Assembly (NCBI RefSeq): GCF_029211265.1
Contig: NZ_JARGEL010000011.1
Span: 62,001 to 126,000, forward strand
Source of the DNA: Extensimonas soli
Lineage (GTDB): Bacteria; Pseudomonadota; Gammaproteobacteria; Burkholderiales; Burkholderiaceae_C
DNA length: 64,000 bases
Direction: 5' to 3'
The translations under genes and the position numbers were made by a program. Positions 9,815 to 17,204 of the stretch are shown one piece after another. Under the pieces are notes generated by a model. The model was not told the origin of the DNA, did no database searches, and worked only from the letters and a program-made list of their open reading frames with translations. The first letter of the stretch is position 1. Each line of letters opens with the position of its first letter.

Positions 9815-11110
9815 ATGGCAGCCCCTTCAGTCCAACCCGTCGTCGCCAAAGCCACGCGGCGGCTCATGCCCTTTCTCGCCCTGCTGTTCCTGCTGAGCTT
9901 CCTCGACCGCGCGAACGTGAGCTTTGCAGCGCTGGGCATGAACCAGGACCTGGGCTTCACGCCCACCGTCTATGCCCTGGGCGTGGGCTTTTTCTTCTTT
10001 GGCTACGTGCTGTTCGAAGTACCGAGCAACATGATGATCGAAAAAATCGGCGCGCGCCGCTGGATCGCGCCGCTCACCATCGCCTGGGGTTGCGTGGCCG
10101 TGCTCATGGCTTTCACCCACAACGCGAACTCGTTCTTCACGCTGCGCTTTCTGCTCGGCATGGCCGAGGCCGGCCTGCTGCCGGGCTTGTTTTTGTACCT
10201 GACCTACTGGTTTCCGGCCGAGTACCGCGGCCGCATGAGCGCTTTCATCATGGCCGCCATGCCGGTGGCGCTGATCATCAGCGGCCCCTTGTCGGGCGCC
10301 ATTCTGGGCATGAAGTCCTTGCACGGGATTGCCGGCCTGAAAAACTGGCAGTGGATGTTCATCCTCGAAGGGCTGCCCACGCTGCTCGCGGGCCTTGCCG
10401 TGTACCGGCTCATGCCCGACCGCCCGCGCGACGCCGCCTGGCTGCGCCCCGACGAAGCGCAGGCGCTCGAAGACGCCCTCGCGCGCGAGAGCCAGCAGGC
10501 CACGCCGCAGCACCGCAGCAGCCTGCGCGACGGGCTGTTGTCCCTGCCGGTCATTTTTCTGAGCCTGGCCTACTTCGGCGCCCTGATCGGCAGCTTCGGC
10601 ATCATCTTCTGGGTGCCTCAGATCGTGCGCAGCTTTGGCGCTTCGACGCTGCAGACGGGCTTCATCTCGGCCATCCCGTTCATCGTCGCGCTGGTGGCCA
10701 TCATCACGCTGGGGCGCTACGTGGATCGCACGGGGCGGCGTTTTTCGGTGTCCATCGTCGGGCTGCTCGCGGGCGCGCTGGGGCTGTGGCTCGCGGGCGG
10801 CACCACCAATCCGGTGTTGGCCATCGCCGCGCTGAGCCTGGGCGCCGCGGGCATCATGGGCTCGACCGGGGGCTTCTGGACGCTGCCGCAGCTCTACCTC
10901 AAGGGCAGCGCGATCGCGGGCGCGTTTGCCATGATCAACTCCGTGGGCGCGCTCGGCGGTTTCGTCGGCCCCTACATCATCGGCTGGGCCAAGGAGCACT
11001 CGGGTGGCTTCGGCCTGGGCCTCACGCTGCTGAGCCTGGGGCCGCTGGCCGCCGCCGTGCTTGTCGCGCTGCTGGGTAGCGTGCGCCGGCCGCAGTTGGC
11101 TGCAGCTTGA
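9815..11110 (+). CDS. MFS transporter, anion:cation symporter (ACS) type
   Basis: A 431-residue 12-helix permease of the major facilitator superfamily. FLDRANVSFAALGMNQDLG in helix 1 and YVLFEVPSNMMIEKIGARRW around helix 2 are characteristic of the ACS subfamily, which moves organic acids such as phthalate, tartrate, glucarate or 4-hydroxyphenylacetate with protons. The start was placed at ATG 9815, just before the first helix; an in-frame start 51 bases upstream is possible but has no family support. No catabolic genes lie next to it, so the substrate cannot be inferred. A perfect hairpin begins at the stop codon. Confidence 0.88.
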   Translation: MAAPSVQPVVAKATRRLMPFLALLFLLSFLDRANVSFAALGMNQDLGFTPTVYALGVGFFFFGYVLFEVPSNMMIEKIGARRWIAPLTIAWGCVAVLMAFTHNANSFFTLRFLLGMAEAGLLPGLFLYLTYWFPAEYRGRMSAFIMAAMPVALIISGPLSGAILGMKSLHGIAGLKNWQWMFILEGLPTLLAGLAVYRLMPDRPRDAAWLRPDEAQALEDALARESQQATPQHRSSLRDGLLSLPVIFLSLAYFGALIGSFGIIFWVPQIVRSFGASTLQTGFISAIPFIVALVAIITLGRYVDRTGRRFSVSIVGLLAGALGLWLAGGTTNPVLAIAALSLGAAGIMGSTGGFWTLPQLYLKGSAIAGAFAMINSVGALGGFVGPYIIGWAKEHSGGFGLGLTLLSLGPLAAAVLVALLGSVRRPQLAAA

Positions 11111-11144
11111 GAACCTGTTCATGAAAAGATCATGAACAGGTTCT
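11110..11144. repeat. Perfect 15-bp hairpin directly after the MFS stop codon
   Basis: AGAACCTGTTCATGA is followed by five bases and then its exact reverse complement. No T-run follows, so it is not a classic intrinsic terminator, although it could still stabilise the 3' end. A related sequence, GAACCTATTCATGA, directly follows the stop codon of marC at 44181, which suggests a small repeat family placed at gene ends. Confidence 0.6.
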
Positions 11145-11239
11145 GCGGGGGTGGGACGGTGGGGCAGCTCGTCTATAGCGGCCAAACGGGCCACAGCGCG
11201 CCAGCCCCTGACCCGGGCACCAGGCGAACGATCAGCCTG

Positions 11240-11285
11240 TTCGGGCTATCGCTTTTCATGTTGCATGGCCTTTACAGTTCGATTG
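11240..11285 (+). promoter_or_regulatory. Upstream motif shared with the PEP-CTERM gene
   Basis: GTTCGGGCTATCGCTTTTCATG followed by TTTACAGTTCGATT lies upstream of the FecR gene. A near copy (GTTCGGGCTATCGCTTT, then CTTACAGTCGATT) lies at 14311-14355 before the PEP-CTERM gene. The spacing to the coding regions is similar. This looks like a shared promoter or leader. I could not fit it confidently to a sigma-70 or sigma-54 consensus. Confidence 0.45.
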
Positions 11286-11382
11286 AACAAATGTGAAAAA
11301 AGAGGCATGCCACGCACCTGTCGGTGATTGCACCATGGAGCCTTTCTGGTGCGCCGCCCCATTTCTTCAACCCATCATTCCT

Positions 11383-11859
11383 ATGTCGTCCGTATCCAAC
11401 CCCGCCCTGAAATATGCCTTTGCCTGTCTGTGTGCAGGCTTGGCGTTTGCCGATGTCCATGCGGGCGATACCGCGGGCACCGTGAAGACCGTCAAGGGCG
11501 CGGTGCACGTCGAGCGGGCCGGGAAAAGTACCGGGGTGGCCGTAGGCAGCGAAATTCAAGGCCGCGATCGCATCGTGACCGGTGCCGACTCTTCCGTTGG
11601 CATCACGCTGCGCGACAACACCCAGCTTTCGGCCGGCGCCAATTCGGTGCTCGACCTGAACAAATTCGCTTTCGACACGACGACCCACGACGGCGCGCTC
11701 GATGCCACGGTCAGGCGCGGCTCGCTGGCCGTGATTTCCGGAAAGCTGGCAAAGGCCAATCCCGACGCCGTGCGGTTCAATACCCCGACCTCCACGCTGG
11801 GCGTGCGTGGCACCGAATTCATCATCGAAGTCGGTGATAACGGGGAGGATGCGCGGTGA
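11383..11859 (+). CDS. FecR domain-containing protein, exported
   Basis: A 158-residue protein with a signal peptide (hydrophobic run YAFACLCAGLAFADVHAG) and a single FecR domain, which begins GTVKTVKGAVHVERAGKS and ends with the conserved NTPTSTLGVRGTEF. In iron signalling FecR is an anti-sigma regulator, but stand-alone FecR domains like this often form periplasmic sensor or scaffold parts next to CHASE2 proteins. No TonB receptor or sigma factor lies nearby. The start was placed at ATG 11383, giving a normal signal peptide. Its stop overlaps the GTG start of the OmpA-like lipoprotein, so the two are probably translated together. Confidence 0.8.
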   Translation: MSSVSNPALKYAFACLCAGLAFADVHAGDTAGTVKTVKGAVHVERAGKSTGVAVGSEIQGRDRIVTGADSSVGITLRDNTQLSAGANSVLDLNKFAFDTTTHDGALDATVRRGSLAVISGKLAKANPDAVRFNTPTSTLGVRGTEFIIEVGDNGEDAR

Positions 11860-12473
11860 GCCTCGCGAACTGGTATCGGCGTCTCGCCGGCGGGGCCGCC
11901 GTCGCCCTGCTGGCAGGCTTGTGCGGGTGCAGCACGAACCCGGACAGAATCATCTTGCTGCCGGACCCGGAAGGTCGGGTCGGTGCGGTGATTGTCCACA
12001 GTGCCAGTGGCGAGCGGGTGCTCGACAAGGCCTACGCTGAAGTGGGCGTAGGCAAGGGCGGCGCGATGGAAACGACGCAGGAGAGCCAGGCCGGCGTGCA
12101 GCAACGCTACGGCGAGTTGCTGGCGGCGCGGCCCCCGCGCCCCATGAGCTTTACCGTGCATTTTCTGTTCGACTCCGCCACCGAAGTGGCCCCGGAATCG
12201 CTGGCCATGCTCGAAACCATCAAAACCGTTCTGGCGAACTGGCCGGCCCCTCAGCTCGTGGTGGTAGGACACACGGACCGGGCCGGATCGGTCGAGTCCA
12301 ACGACAAACTGTCGCTGCGGCGGGCCGAAAGCGTGAAGGCCTTGTTGATCAAGAGCGGCATCCCTGCGCAGCAGATAGAAACCGCCGGACGCGGCGAGCG
12401 CGAGCCCCTGGTGGTCACGGCGGACGGCATCCCCAACCTCCAGAACCGGCGTGTCGTCATCACCGTCCAGTGA
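11856..12473 (+). CDS. OmpA family lipoprotein (peptidoglycan-associated)
   Basis: A 205-residue lipoprotein. The signal peptide ends in the lipobox LCGC (Cys at about residue 25). The C-terminal OmpA/MotB domain (about 95-205) carries TVHFLFDSATEVAPES, VVVGHTDRAGSVESNDKLSL and NRRVVITVQ, so it should bind peptidoglycan from the outer membrane. The GTG start at 11856 overlaps the FecR stop and has GGGGAGGA in front. The context suggests an envelope complex of FecR, OmpA-like and CHASE2 proteins. The stop codon TGA joins directly onto the left end of a PR3 repeat (TGAGAGGCTGAGAG), so the repeat may have supplied the stop. Confidence 0.85.
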   Translation: MSLANWYRRLAGGAAVALLAGLCGCSTNPDRIILLPDPEGRVGAVIVHSASGERVLDKAYAEVGVGKGGAMETTQESQAGVQQRYGELLAARPPRPMSFTVHFLFDSATEVAPESLAMLETIKTVLANWPAPQLVVVGHTDRAGSVESNDKLSLRRAESVKALLIKSGIPAQQIETAGRGEREPLVVTADGIPNLQNRRVVITVQ

Positions 12474-12636
12474 GAGGCTGAGAGCCTTTCGTCCATGGTC
12501 GCCTTGCACACCAAAACACCCCCGCGCGTCGTTGCAAATGCTCGCCATAGCCCGCGCTATGGCTGCGCTTTGCGCCGCTATCGGTGGCGTTTTGATGCGC
12601 CTATCGGCCGCGGCCGAAAAACTCTCAGCCCCTGAG
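12474..12636. repeat. PR3 palindromic repeat, copy 1
   Basis: This ~160-bp element starts GAGGCTGAGAGCCTTTCG and ends CGAAAAACTCTCAGCCCCTGAG, which are inverted repeats. Inside are subterminal arms (CACACCAAAACACC against GGTGGCGTTTTGATGCG) and a central hairpin, CCATAGCCCGCGCTATGG. A second copy lies at 25265-25439. The central part (CGTTGCAAATGCTCGC and GCGCTTTGCGCC) resembles PR2. It separates the OmpA-like gene from the CHASE2 gene. Confidence 0.85.
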
Positions 12637-12689
12637 CCGCGCCGGCGGTTGCGCGCGCGGCTTGTCGGTCTTGGTCACCCTGTACCGCG

Positions 12690-14192
12690 ATGAAACGCTA
12701 TCTCCGTCAATGGCTTGCGTTCGCCAAGCACCTGCTGGCGGCGCACAAAGGGCGTCCGGTGGCCTTGCTGGTGCTGCTCGGCCTGAGCGTGCTCAACCTG
12801 TCCAGCGAATGGCCCAACGACATTGCGCGTCCGGCTTTTCTGGGAACCCTGGACGCTGCGGTGCCCGACACCTTCAAGTCTGCCCGGCAGTTGCTGTTCG
12901 ACCAGTACCAGCGTCGCTTTCCGCGCATCCCGAGCTCCGAGCCCGTCACCATCGTGGCGATCGACGAGGACACGCTGGCCCGTATGGGCCAATGGCCCTG
13001 GCCACGCAACCGACTGGCGAACCTGATCGACGCCATTGCCGCCCAGCATCCGCTGGCCATCGGTCTCGGCATTTACATGCCCGAGCCGGATCAGACTTCT
13101 CCTGACAAGGTCGCCGGCAATTTGCCGAAAACGGCGGCGGCCCTGGCGGCCGGCCTGCGGGCCTTGCCCAGCCACGAAGCGCTTCTGGCGCGCTCCCTGC
13201 GGGCGGCGCCGACCATCCTGGGGGCGGTGGGCTTCGAGAACGCCGCCTTCACCACCAGCACCGGCCTGCGCACCGTGCCGATTTCCGTGCATGGCCCCAA
13301 CCCGCTGCAGTGGGTGCAACGCTTCAGCCACGTGCTGGCCAGCCTGCCAGAGTTGCAGGCCGCCGCGCACGGTCAGGCGATGCTGAGCGCCCCCGTCGAA
13401 GGCGGTGTGATCCGGCGTTTGCCCATGGTCTTCGGCCTGGGCGACAAGCTGGTGCCCAGCCTGCCGCTGGAAATGCTGCGCCTTGCCACCGGTTCGTCCG
13501 CCATCGATGTCTTTGCCGATGGGGCGGGCGTGCAGGGCGTGGGGGTTGCGGATGTCACGGTGCCCACACAGGCAGACGGCGACATCTGGCTGCATTTCGC
13601 GTCCATCCAGGCGACGCGCAATCGCTACGTGTCGGCGCGTGACATTCTGGCCGGCAAGGTCGATCCCGAGCGCATCCGGGACAAGCTGGTGCTGGTCGGC
13701 CTGACGGGCGCCGGTCTGGCCGACATGCGCACGACCGCGCTCGGGGAACTGGTGCCGGGCATAGAGATCCAGGCCCAGGCCATGGAAACCGTGTTCGAAG
13801 GGCGCTTTCTGCGGCGCCCCGTCTGGCTGAAATGGGCCGAAAGCAGCTTCATCCTGGTGTTCGGCCTGCTGATCATCTGGTATGTGCCGCGCACCGGTTC
13901 GCGGCGGCTGGCGGTATTCATGCGCGCGGTGCCCAAGGCTTCCGCTGTGCTCGGCATCGTGTTGAACCTGCTGCTGTTGTCGCTCAGCTTCCTGGTGTTC
14001 GTGCGCCTGGGTCTGCTGGTCGATGCAACCTCGATTTTCATCGTGCTGTCGGCGGTCATGAGCTGCTTCTTCTCGACCAACCTGCTGCACGCGGATGAAA
14101 AAGCCAGGCCTGCCGCCACGCCCACGTCCGCGCAAGGGCAAGGCGCCGACGCCGAGCGCGCCCCCGCGATGGCGCAGGCAGGGCCTCTCTGA
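12690..14192 (+). CDS. CHASE2 domain membrane sensor without an output domain
   Basis: A 500-residue protein with an N-terminal membrane helix (about 24-42), a periplasmic CHASE2 sensor domain (about 60-380; VTIVAIDEDTLARMGQWPWP is the family signature) and three C-terminal helices (about 388-480). CHASE2 proteins normally continue into an adenylate cyclase, a histidine kinase or a Ser/Thr kinase. Here the protein ends soon after the helices with an Ala/Pro-rich tail, so there is no output domain. It may work with the neighbouring FecR and OmpA-like proteins or with an unlinked partner. The ligand is unknown. A PR3 repeat lies between it and the preceding gene. Confidence 0.85.
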   Translation: MKRYLRQWLAFAKHLLAAHKGRPVALLVLLGLSVLNLSSEWPNDIARPAFLGTLDAAVPDTFKSARQLLFDQYQRRFPRIPSSEPVTIVAIDEDTLARMGQWPWPRNRLANLIDAIAAQHPLAIGLGIYMPEPDQTSPDKVAGNLPKTAAALAAGLRALPSHEALLARSLRAAPTILGAVGFENAAFTTSTGLRTVPISVHGPNPLQWVQRFSHVLASLPELQAAAHGQAMLSAPVEGGVIRRLPMVFGLGDKLVPSLPLEMLRLATGSSAIDVFADGAGVQGVGVADVTVPTQADGDIWLHFASIQATRNRYVSARDILAGKVDPERIRDKLVLVGLTGAGLADMRTTALGELVPGIEIQAQAMETVFEGRFLRRPVWLKWAESSFILVFGLLIIWYVPRTGSRRLAVFMRAVPKASAVLGIVLNLLLLSLSFLVFVRLGLLVDATSIFIVLSAVMSCFFSTNLLHADEKARPAATPTSAQGQGADAERAPAMAQAGPL

Positions 14193-14310
14193 TCGGCACG
14201 GCCCGGGCGTTCGGTAACCCGGGTAGAGCGGGCATGTCGGGTTCGTTCGCACCTTTTCGGTAGCTAAACGGACCACCCCCGGCCCCCGCGCAAGGCGGGC
14301 GCTTCGCCCG

Positions 14311-14355
14311 TTCGGGCTATCGCTTTCCATGGCGCAGACCCTTACAGTCGATTCC
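14311..14355 (+). promoter_or_regulatory. Upstream motif shared with the FecR gene
   Basis: Second copy of the motif at 11240-11285 (GTTCGGGCTATCGCTTT, then CTTACAGTCGATT). It ends about 25-30 bp before the PEP-CTERM gene start, just upstream of its AAGGAG ribosome binding site. Joint control of the FecR operon and this exported protein is plausible but untested. Confidence 0.45.
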
Positions 14356-14383
14356 ACTGAATCTGAAAGGGAAGGAGTTCGCC

Positions 14384-14995
14384 ATGCAAGCCATTTTTCG
14401 CCCCCTGTGCGCCGCCATCCTGGTGTCTGCTGCCGCCGTAAGCCATGCAGCGACGTGGACACAGCCTGCGATTTCGGGTGGCAACAGCTTTACGGTCACC
14501 TATCAAAGTAAGGCGACCAACCTGACCGTCACCCCTGACGGCCTGAACACTGGCGATGTCTGGTACTACGACAGCAACCTGACGCCGCAAAGCCCGAGTG
14601 CCATCTTGGGCTACCTCGCCACCCAGTTCAACGTGGCGCCAAGTACCTTGAGCTTGGCAGCGTTCTGCAACTCGGACGGCACGGGTTGCAGCGGTGCAAG
14701 TGTTTCAGGACCAGCAAAGGGAACTACAGGTACCTATTCCTTCAACACCACCAGCGCATTCGACTACCTGGCGGTGCACCTGGGTGGTGGCGAGTTGCTC
14801 TTTCACTGGGCCATCCCTACCAGCAGTTTCACGATCAGCGGTCTGACCGGTGGCGCTTTGAGCGACTACCGCGCCTATGTCAGTTCCGTCCCCCTGCCCG
14901 GCGCGGCCTGGCTCTTCCTCTCGGCTCTGGGCCTGGGTGGCGCTGCGCGCCGCATGCGCAAGCCTTCGGGGGCAGCGGCAACCGTTGCGGCTTGA
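14384..14995 (+). CDS. PEP-CTERM-type exported protein (VPLPGAAWLF variant)
   Basis: A 203-residue protein with a signal peptide (cleavage likely after AVSHAA), a body rich in Thr, Ser and Gly, and a C-terminal sorting signal. The signal consists of VPLPGAAWLF, a hydrophobic helix (LSALGLGGAA) and the basic RRMRK. This is the VPLP variant of the PEP-CTERM signal, recognised by exosortase/EpsH, which processes proteins linked to extracellular polysaccharide. No exosortase gene is in the window. GGAAGGAG precedes ATG 14384. Two Cys in the body (CNSDGTGC) could form a disulfide. An upstream motif is shared with the FecR gene. Confidence 0.8.
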   Translation: MQAIFRPLCAAILVSAAAVSHAATWTQPAISGGNSFTVTYQSKATNLTVTPDGLNTGDVWYYDSNLTPQSPSAILGYLATQFNVAPSTLSLAAFCNSDGTGCSGASVSGPAKGTTGTYSFNTTSAFDYLAVHLGGGELLFHWAIPTSSFTISGLTGGALSDYRAYVSSVPLPGAAWLFLSALGLGGAARRMRKPSGAAATVAA

Positions 14996-15056
14996 GCGGT
15001 TCGCCGCGCGGATGATGCTTCTTCGGCGCTCTTTGTAGGAGTGCCGGTACGGAATG

Positions 15057-15099
15057 AGGGCGAGAGAGCAGGGCGTGCTTTCTCGCCCTTGCGCTTTTT
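15057..15099 (+). terminator. Probable intrinsic terminator after the PEP-CTERM gene
   Basis: AGGGCGAGAGAGCA pairs with TGCTTTCTCGCCCT across a short GC loop, with one mismatch, and the hairpin is followed by TGCGCTTTTT. It lies 60 bp after the PEP-CTERM stop codon. Confidence 0.65.
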
Positions 15100-15254
15100 G
15101 CAGCGTGAGCGCGCGACCGGGCGATGCCCTGTTGCCGATTCAGTCGCCGTGCGCGTGCCATAGGCGCAGCGGCGCAGCTTGGCCCCAAAGCGTCCAAGGC
15201 CAAAGCGATCTGCAATCATGCGGACCTCTGCTCTGATTTGCTGCAAAGCCCGCC

Positions 15255-16292
15255 ATGTCCCCCATCCTGCAAACCCAGCCGCTGGGCCCGCTGTGGCCCA
15301 CCATCGATCCCTTTTTGTTCTGCGCGCACCACGACGACGCCTACCCCGCTGGCAATGGTGCCTTCGGGCCTGCGGCGGCGCTCGCCGGGCGGCATATCGG
15401 CAACGATTTCAGCCGCCAGGACGGCTGGAGCATGTACCACGGCAGCAGCGTGCCGGGCTTTCCGGCGCACCCGCACCGCGGCTTCGAGACGGTCTCCATC
15501 ATGCGCCGCGGTTTCGTGGACCATGCCGATTCGCTCGGCGCGGCGGCGCGCTTTGGCGCGGGCGACGTGCAGTGGCTCACGGCTGGGCGCGGCATCGTGC
15601 ACGCCGAGATGTTTCCGCTGCTCGACGCGAGTGCCCCTAACCCGCTGGAGCTGCTGCAAATCTGGCTCAACCTGCCCGCGCGCCAAAAAATGGCGGCGCC
15701 GCACTTCACCATGTTCTGGCGCGAACGCATCCCGCGGCTCGTGCAGCGCGATGCGCAGGGCCGCACGAGCACGGTCACGGTGATCGCAGGTGCGCTGCCG
15801 GAGGTGCTTCAGGGGGCGGCCGAGCCGCTGCCGCCACCGCCCGAGTCCTGGGCCGCGCAGCCCGAGGCCGACGTGGCGATCTGGACGCTGCAGCTCGGGC
15901 CCGGCGCGCAGTGGCGGCTGCCCGCGGCGCGGCACACGCAGACGCGGCGCATGCTCTACTTTTTTGCAGGCGATCGCCTATGTATCGGACCGCAGGAAGT
16001 GCAGGCGCACGCCGCGCTCGAGCTGCACGCGGGGCAGGACTGGCTGCTCAGCAACACGGGCGCATCAACGGTCGAATGCCTGCTGCTGCAGGGCCGCCCG
16101 ATCGGCGAGCCCGTGGCGCAGTACGGGCCCTTCGTGATGAACACGAGCGCCGAAATTCACCAGGCCATGGCGGACTACCGGCGCACCCAATTCGGCGGCT
16201 GGCCCTGGCCCACGAGCGCGCCGGTGCACGGCCCGCTGCCGCGGCGGTTTGCGCGCCACCCTGGGGCGCAGGTGGACAACCTGCCGGGTTGA
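15255..16292 (+). CDS. Pirin family protein
   Basis: A 345-residue double-cupin protein of the pirin family, longer than the usual 280-300 residues. The metal-binding set of the N-terminal cupin is visible: FPAHPHRGFETVS gives His, His and Glu, and further on GRGIVHAEMFP gives the remaining His. Pirins bind Fe or similar metals, and some have quercetin dioxygenase activity or bind partner proteins; the physiological role in bacteria is mostly unclear. The C-terminal cupin is divergent. It is a single gene with no obvious operon partner. Confidence 0.88.
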   Translation: MSPILQTQPLGPLWPTIDPFLFCAHHDDAYPAGNGAFGPAAALAGRHIGNDFSRQDGWSMYHGSSVPGFPAHPHRGFETVSIMRRGFVDHADSLGAAARFGAGDVQWLTAGRGIVHAEMFPLLDASAPNPLELLQIWLNLPARQKMAAPHFTMFWRERIPRLVQRDAQGRTSTVTVIAGALPEVLQGAAEPLPPPPESWAAQPEADVAIWTLQLGPGAQWRLPAARHTQTRRMLYFFAGDRLCIGPQEVQAHAALELHAGQDWLLSNTGASTVECLLLQGRPIGEPVAQYGPFVMNTSAEIHQAMADYRRTQFGGWPWPTSAPVHGPLPRRFARHPGAQVDNLPG

Positions 16293-16460
16293 GACTGAGA
16301 AGGTGGTGCGGGATAGCGCCGCGCGGCGCTGCAGCGGGCGTGAGCGGTACGCACGGCTGCGCGCACGCAGCCCCCGCGCTTCATGGATGGGCTTCTTCAC
16401 CGACAATGCGCATCCCGGTCCACGCGCCGCGCATCCATCGTTTATCTGGTTTTCTTTCCC

Positions 16461-16931
16461 ATGCCCATCACGCAAAACACCGCCGTCACGCTGAACTACC
16501 GCATCACCAGCCCGCAGGGCCAGCCGCTCGATGCGGGCACGCTGGCTTATTTGCACGGTGGCTACGGCAACCTGTTCCCCAAGGTCGAAGCCGCGCTCGA
16601 AGGCCAGGATGTGGGCTTCGCGACCACCATTGAGCTCAGCCCTGAAGAAGCCTTCGGCGTGCGCGACGAGCGCCTGGTGCGCACGATCCCGAAGTCTGAA
16701 TTTCCGCCCGGCGTGAAGGTAGGCGGCCAGCTCGAAGGCGTGAACGACGCGGGCGAGCGCCAGCTGTTCCACGTGGTGAAGATCAAAGGCCCCGAGGTGC
16801 ACCTGGACGGCAACCACCCGCTCGCGGGGCAGGCGCTGCGCTTTGTCTGCAAGGTCACCGCCGTGCGCCCCGCCACGCCCGAAGAAATCGCGCACCGCCA
16901 CGTGCACGGTGCGCATGGGCATGCGCATTGA
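16461..16931 (+). CDS. slyD: FKBP-type peptidyl-prolyl isomerase, SlyD-like
   Basis: A 156-residue cytoplasmic FKBP of the SlyD group: an FKBP half-domain (LNYRITSPQGQPLDAG, LAYLHGGYGNLFPKVEAALEG), the inserted chaperone (IF) domain around PEEAFGVRDERLV and VGGQLEGVNDAG, then the second FKBP half. The tail is His-rich (HRHVHGAHGHAH) and could bind nickel, as in enterobacterial SlyD. The enzyme speeds proline isomerisation and helps folding. ATG 16461 was chosen; an upstream in-frame start would add 26 residues with no family similarity. Confidence 0.88.
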   Translation: MPITQNTAVTLNYRITSPQGQPLDAGTLAYLHGGYGNLFPKVEAALEGQDVGFATTIELSPEEAFGVRDERLVRTIPKSEFPPGVKVGGQLEGVNDAGERQLFHVVKIKGPEVHLDGNHPLAGQALRFVCKVTAVRPATPEEIAHRHVHGAHGHAH

Positions 16932-16953
16932 GGCTATCCTGATGCTATTGTTT

Positions 16954-16997
16954 AAATAGCTGCTTGCGCTTGTGTATCAAGCGTCAGAGGCTATTTT
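16954..16997. repeat. PR4 short palindromic repeat, intergenic copy
   Basis: The sequence AAATAGCTGCTTGCGCTTG, a TGTAT loop and then CAAGCGTCAGAGGCTATTTT forms an imperfect inverted repeat. Related copies are at 23935, 33025, 34617 and 60135. It directly precedes the PR5 element at 17001. Confidence 0.75.
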
Positions 16998-17000
16998 CGC

Positions 17001-17183
17001 TTGAACCCAGATTGTTCGTTAGGACGCGGGATGGTGGCGAGGCGGCTGGCGTGGCAGTTTGATCGCGGGTGAGAAGTCCATGGCCAGTGCCATGGACGCC
17101 GAAGCCGCGGCCAAAATGACCGGCAGACGTCCGCCAACGCCCGCGTAGGTGCGCAGCACCGCCTAATGGACAATCTGGGTTGA
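17001..17183. repeat. PR5 element with inverted ends
   Basis: The left end TTGAACCCAGATTGTTCG and the right end GGACAATCTGGGTTGAA are inverted copies of each other, 183 bp apart. The right part (GGTGCGCAGCACCGCC before it) matches a copy at 20890-20956. The left part read on the minus strand (CATCCCGCGTCCT, then CTGGGTTCAA) matches 55962-56000. It holds no gene and lies between the SlyD and AmpG genes. Confidence 0.7.
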
Positions 17184-17204
17184 AAAAACAGGGCGACGCA
17201 AGGC

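Noticed and set aside
11110-11144. Classical intrinsic terminator after the MFS gene
   Set aside because: The hairpin is perfect, but GCGGGG follows instead of a T-run, so it is listed as a repeat.
14311-14355. Sigma-54 promoter for the PEP-CTERM gene
   Set aside because: TGGCGC is present, but the -12 element reads TTAC instead of TTGC and the spacing is off by one or two bases.
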